Shown piece by piece: positions 63,003 through 64,000 of a DNA stretch of 64,000 bases. The notes under the pieces were generated by a model. The model saw only the letters and a list, made by a program, of their open reading frames with translations, had not been told where the DNA came from and made no database searches. Numbering within the stretch: position 1 is the first letter of the stretch; the number at the start of each line of letters is the position of its first letter. The translations under genes and the position numbers were made by a program. This DNA is from Symbiodinium natans (lineage: Eukaryota; Sar; Dinophyceae; Suessiales; Symbiodiniaceae): positions 183,294 through 247,293 of the forward strand of contig CAJNDS010000040.1 in NCBI GenBank assembly GCA_905221605.1, read 5' to 3'.

Positions 63003-63290
63003 ACGTGTTTTGCTGCATAGAGCCTGCTTGACCATGATAAACGCTCGGTTTCATACAACAGGAACACGGGTATCCATCAACAAAACTTCCAATATAAGAA
63101 GTAGAATAAGACCGCATCCATTCTCTATGTGTTGTGCTACGTAGAGCTTGCTTGACCATGACAGATATTTTGTTTCATATAGCAAAAGCACGGGCATCCA
63201 AGATAAGAAGATTGGCTATATTATGTAAAGATGAGTTGATTATGATACACGCTCTGTTTCATAGACACGGGCATCCAAGGTAAGAAGGGT
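63003..63290. repeat. Three diverged tandem copies of an about 110-bp unit
   Basis: Each copy carries variants of TGCTTGACCATGA, GTTTCATA and ACACGGGCATCCA (about 63024, 63148 and 63235). The third is shortened. Confidence 0.7.
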
Positions 63291-63665
63291 TCATCCATTT
63301 CCTAAATTTCATTCTGTTCTGCACGATCTTCGTGGATTTTTGAAATCCTCGAATATCTATAATTGGTGCTTTTGGACGTAGATGTCGCTCGCACCTAAAA
63401 TGAAACTTTCAATATAAGCGGCTAACGTAAATTTCCTGAAAATTTTGGGCGTATAAATTTTCTGAAAATTTAAGAAAATGATGAAACAAATTTTCCAGAA
63501 ATATAGAGATCGAAGTTTCGGGCTACCCAAAACCAGAAAATTCCGCAAAATTTTAGGGCTAGAACACTCCGACGTGTAGCGTACCGCATAAAACTAAATT
63601 AATCGTAGCGTTTCTTCGCACGACGACGACGACGTCGCACACGACGCACGACGCGCGAGACGTGC

Positions 63666-63830
63666 GACGCCCCAAACAGCCCGACGCCCCAAACAGCCCG
63701 ACGCCCCAAACAGCCCGACGCCCCAAACAGCCCGACGCCCCAAACAGCCAGACGCCCCAAACAGCCCGACGCCCCAAACAGCCCGACGCCCCAAACAGCC
63801 CGACGCCCCACACAGCCCGACGCCCCACGC
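63666..63830. repeat. 17-bp tandem repeat, about 9-10 copies
   Basis: Unit CGACGCCCCAAACAGCC with two single-base variants. It passes directly into the 7-bp array that follows. Confidence 0.95.
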
Positions 63831-64000
63831 CCCACGCCCGACGCCCGACGCCCGACGCCCGACGCCCGACGCCCGACGCCCGACGCCCGACGCCCGACAA
63901 AGACGCCCGACGCCCGACGCCCGACGCACGACGCGCGACGCACGTCGCAAGACGCACGACCCACGACGCGCGACGCGCGACGCACGACGACGACGCCCGA
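63830..64000. repeat. (CGACGCC)n and CGACGCACGACG-type repeats to window end
   Basis: Heptamers CGACGCC to about 63925, then CGACGCA/CGACGCG variants. A related CGACGACG patch occurs at 62968-63003. The array is truncated by the window edge. Arg/Ala/Gly frames on - are repeat translation. Confidence 0.93.

Larger units (their letters stand above)
60950..63550. other. AT-rich segment without recognised gene
   Basis: Composition changes abruptly from GC-rich coding DNA to about two-thirds A+T. Telomere-like repeats are absent. The longest frame (62335-62799, + strand, 154 codons, not beginning with ATG; aromatic and Ile-rich, e.g. FGTSAGFSYGNIWGPLSLIF) lacks a recognisable domain and may be chance. 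A stem of about 16 bases is formed around 62478-62540 (GGTTCCGTATATTCCC with GGGAATATATGGGGACC). It could be decayed organellar, viral-like or transposon DNA; I cannot decide. Confidence 0.45.

Noticed and set aside
63559-63985. Arg/Ala/Gly-rich frames of 118-132 codons on the - strand
   Set aside because: Translation of CGACGCC-type tandem repeats; three frames open together.

Overview
The window looks like nuclear DNA of a dinoflagellate, probably Symbiodiniaceae-like. The evidence is: a Ty1/copia pol end of the type common in dinoflagellate genomes (bases 3-578); plant-type TTTAGGG/CCCTAAA repeats throughout; very short exons whose introns use GT, GC and occasionally GA donors and AG acceptors, often AG followed by G; every convincing gene on the + strand; and a membrane protein with a TIR-like tail of a kind I associate with dinoflagellates. 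Nothing looks bacterial: no operons, tRNA, rRNA or CRISPR were seen.

Layout. 0-1.3 kb: copia remnant plus a 192-codon ORF. 1.4-5.5 kb: telomere-like blocks with one exon-like island. 5.7-11.5 kb: several satellite-like tandem repeat families with no convincing gene. 12-58 kb: a mosaic in which 30-120 bp GC-rich islands sit between blocks of TTTAGGG or CCCTAAA. The islands can be read as exons. The decisive case is 41.0-53.7 kb, where successive islands spell, in order and in compatible phases, most of PACRG (Parkin co-regulated gene, the ciliary inner-junction protein). The telomere-like arrays are therefore intron sequence and not a chromosome end. With the same splicing logic I can chain further candidate genes at 16.2-19.4, 20.1-25.5, 25.7-28.9, 31.3-34.5, 37.0-37.3 and 54.7-55.7 kb. 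Their products are unrecognised and these models are weaker, because short GC-rich islands are often open in more than one frame.

58.4-60.9 kb: a three-exon gene (about 762 aa) for a multi-pass membrane protein with a TIR-like C-terminal domain. Its introns are short and free of telomere repeats. 60.95-63.55 kb: an abrupt AT-rich tract without a recognisable gene, carrying a 300-bp terminal-inverted-repeat element. 63.6-64.0 kb: short GACGCC-type tandem repeats.

The main discovery candidate is the intron architecture. Introns tend to open with G-strand (TTTAGGG) arrays and close with C-strand (CCCTAAA) arrays. The repeat unit itself often supplies the splice dinucleotides, and several families of short inverted-repeat elements (introner or MITE-like) sit in the same introns, some ending exactly at a splice acceptor. 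Everything here was read by eye. All splice sites and identities are predictions.
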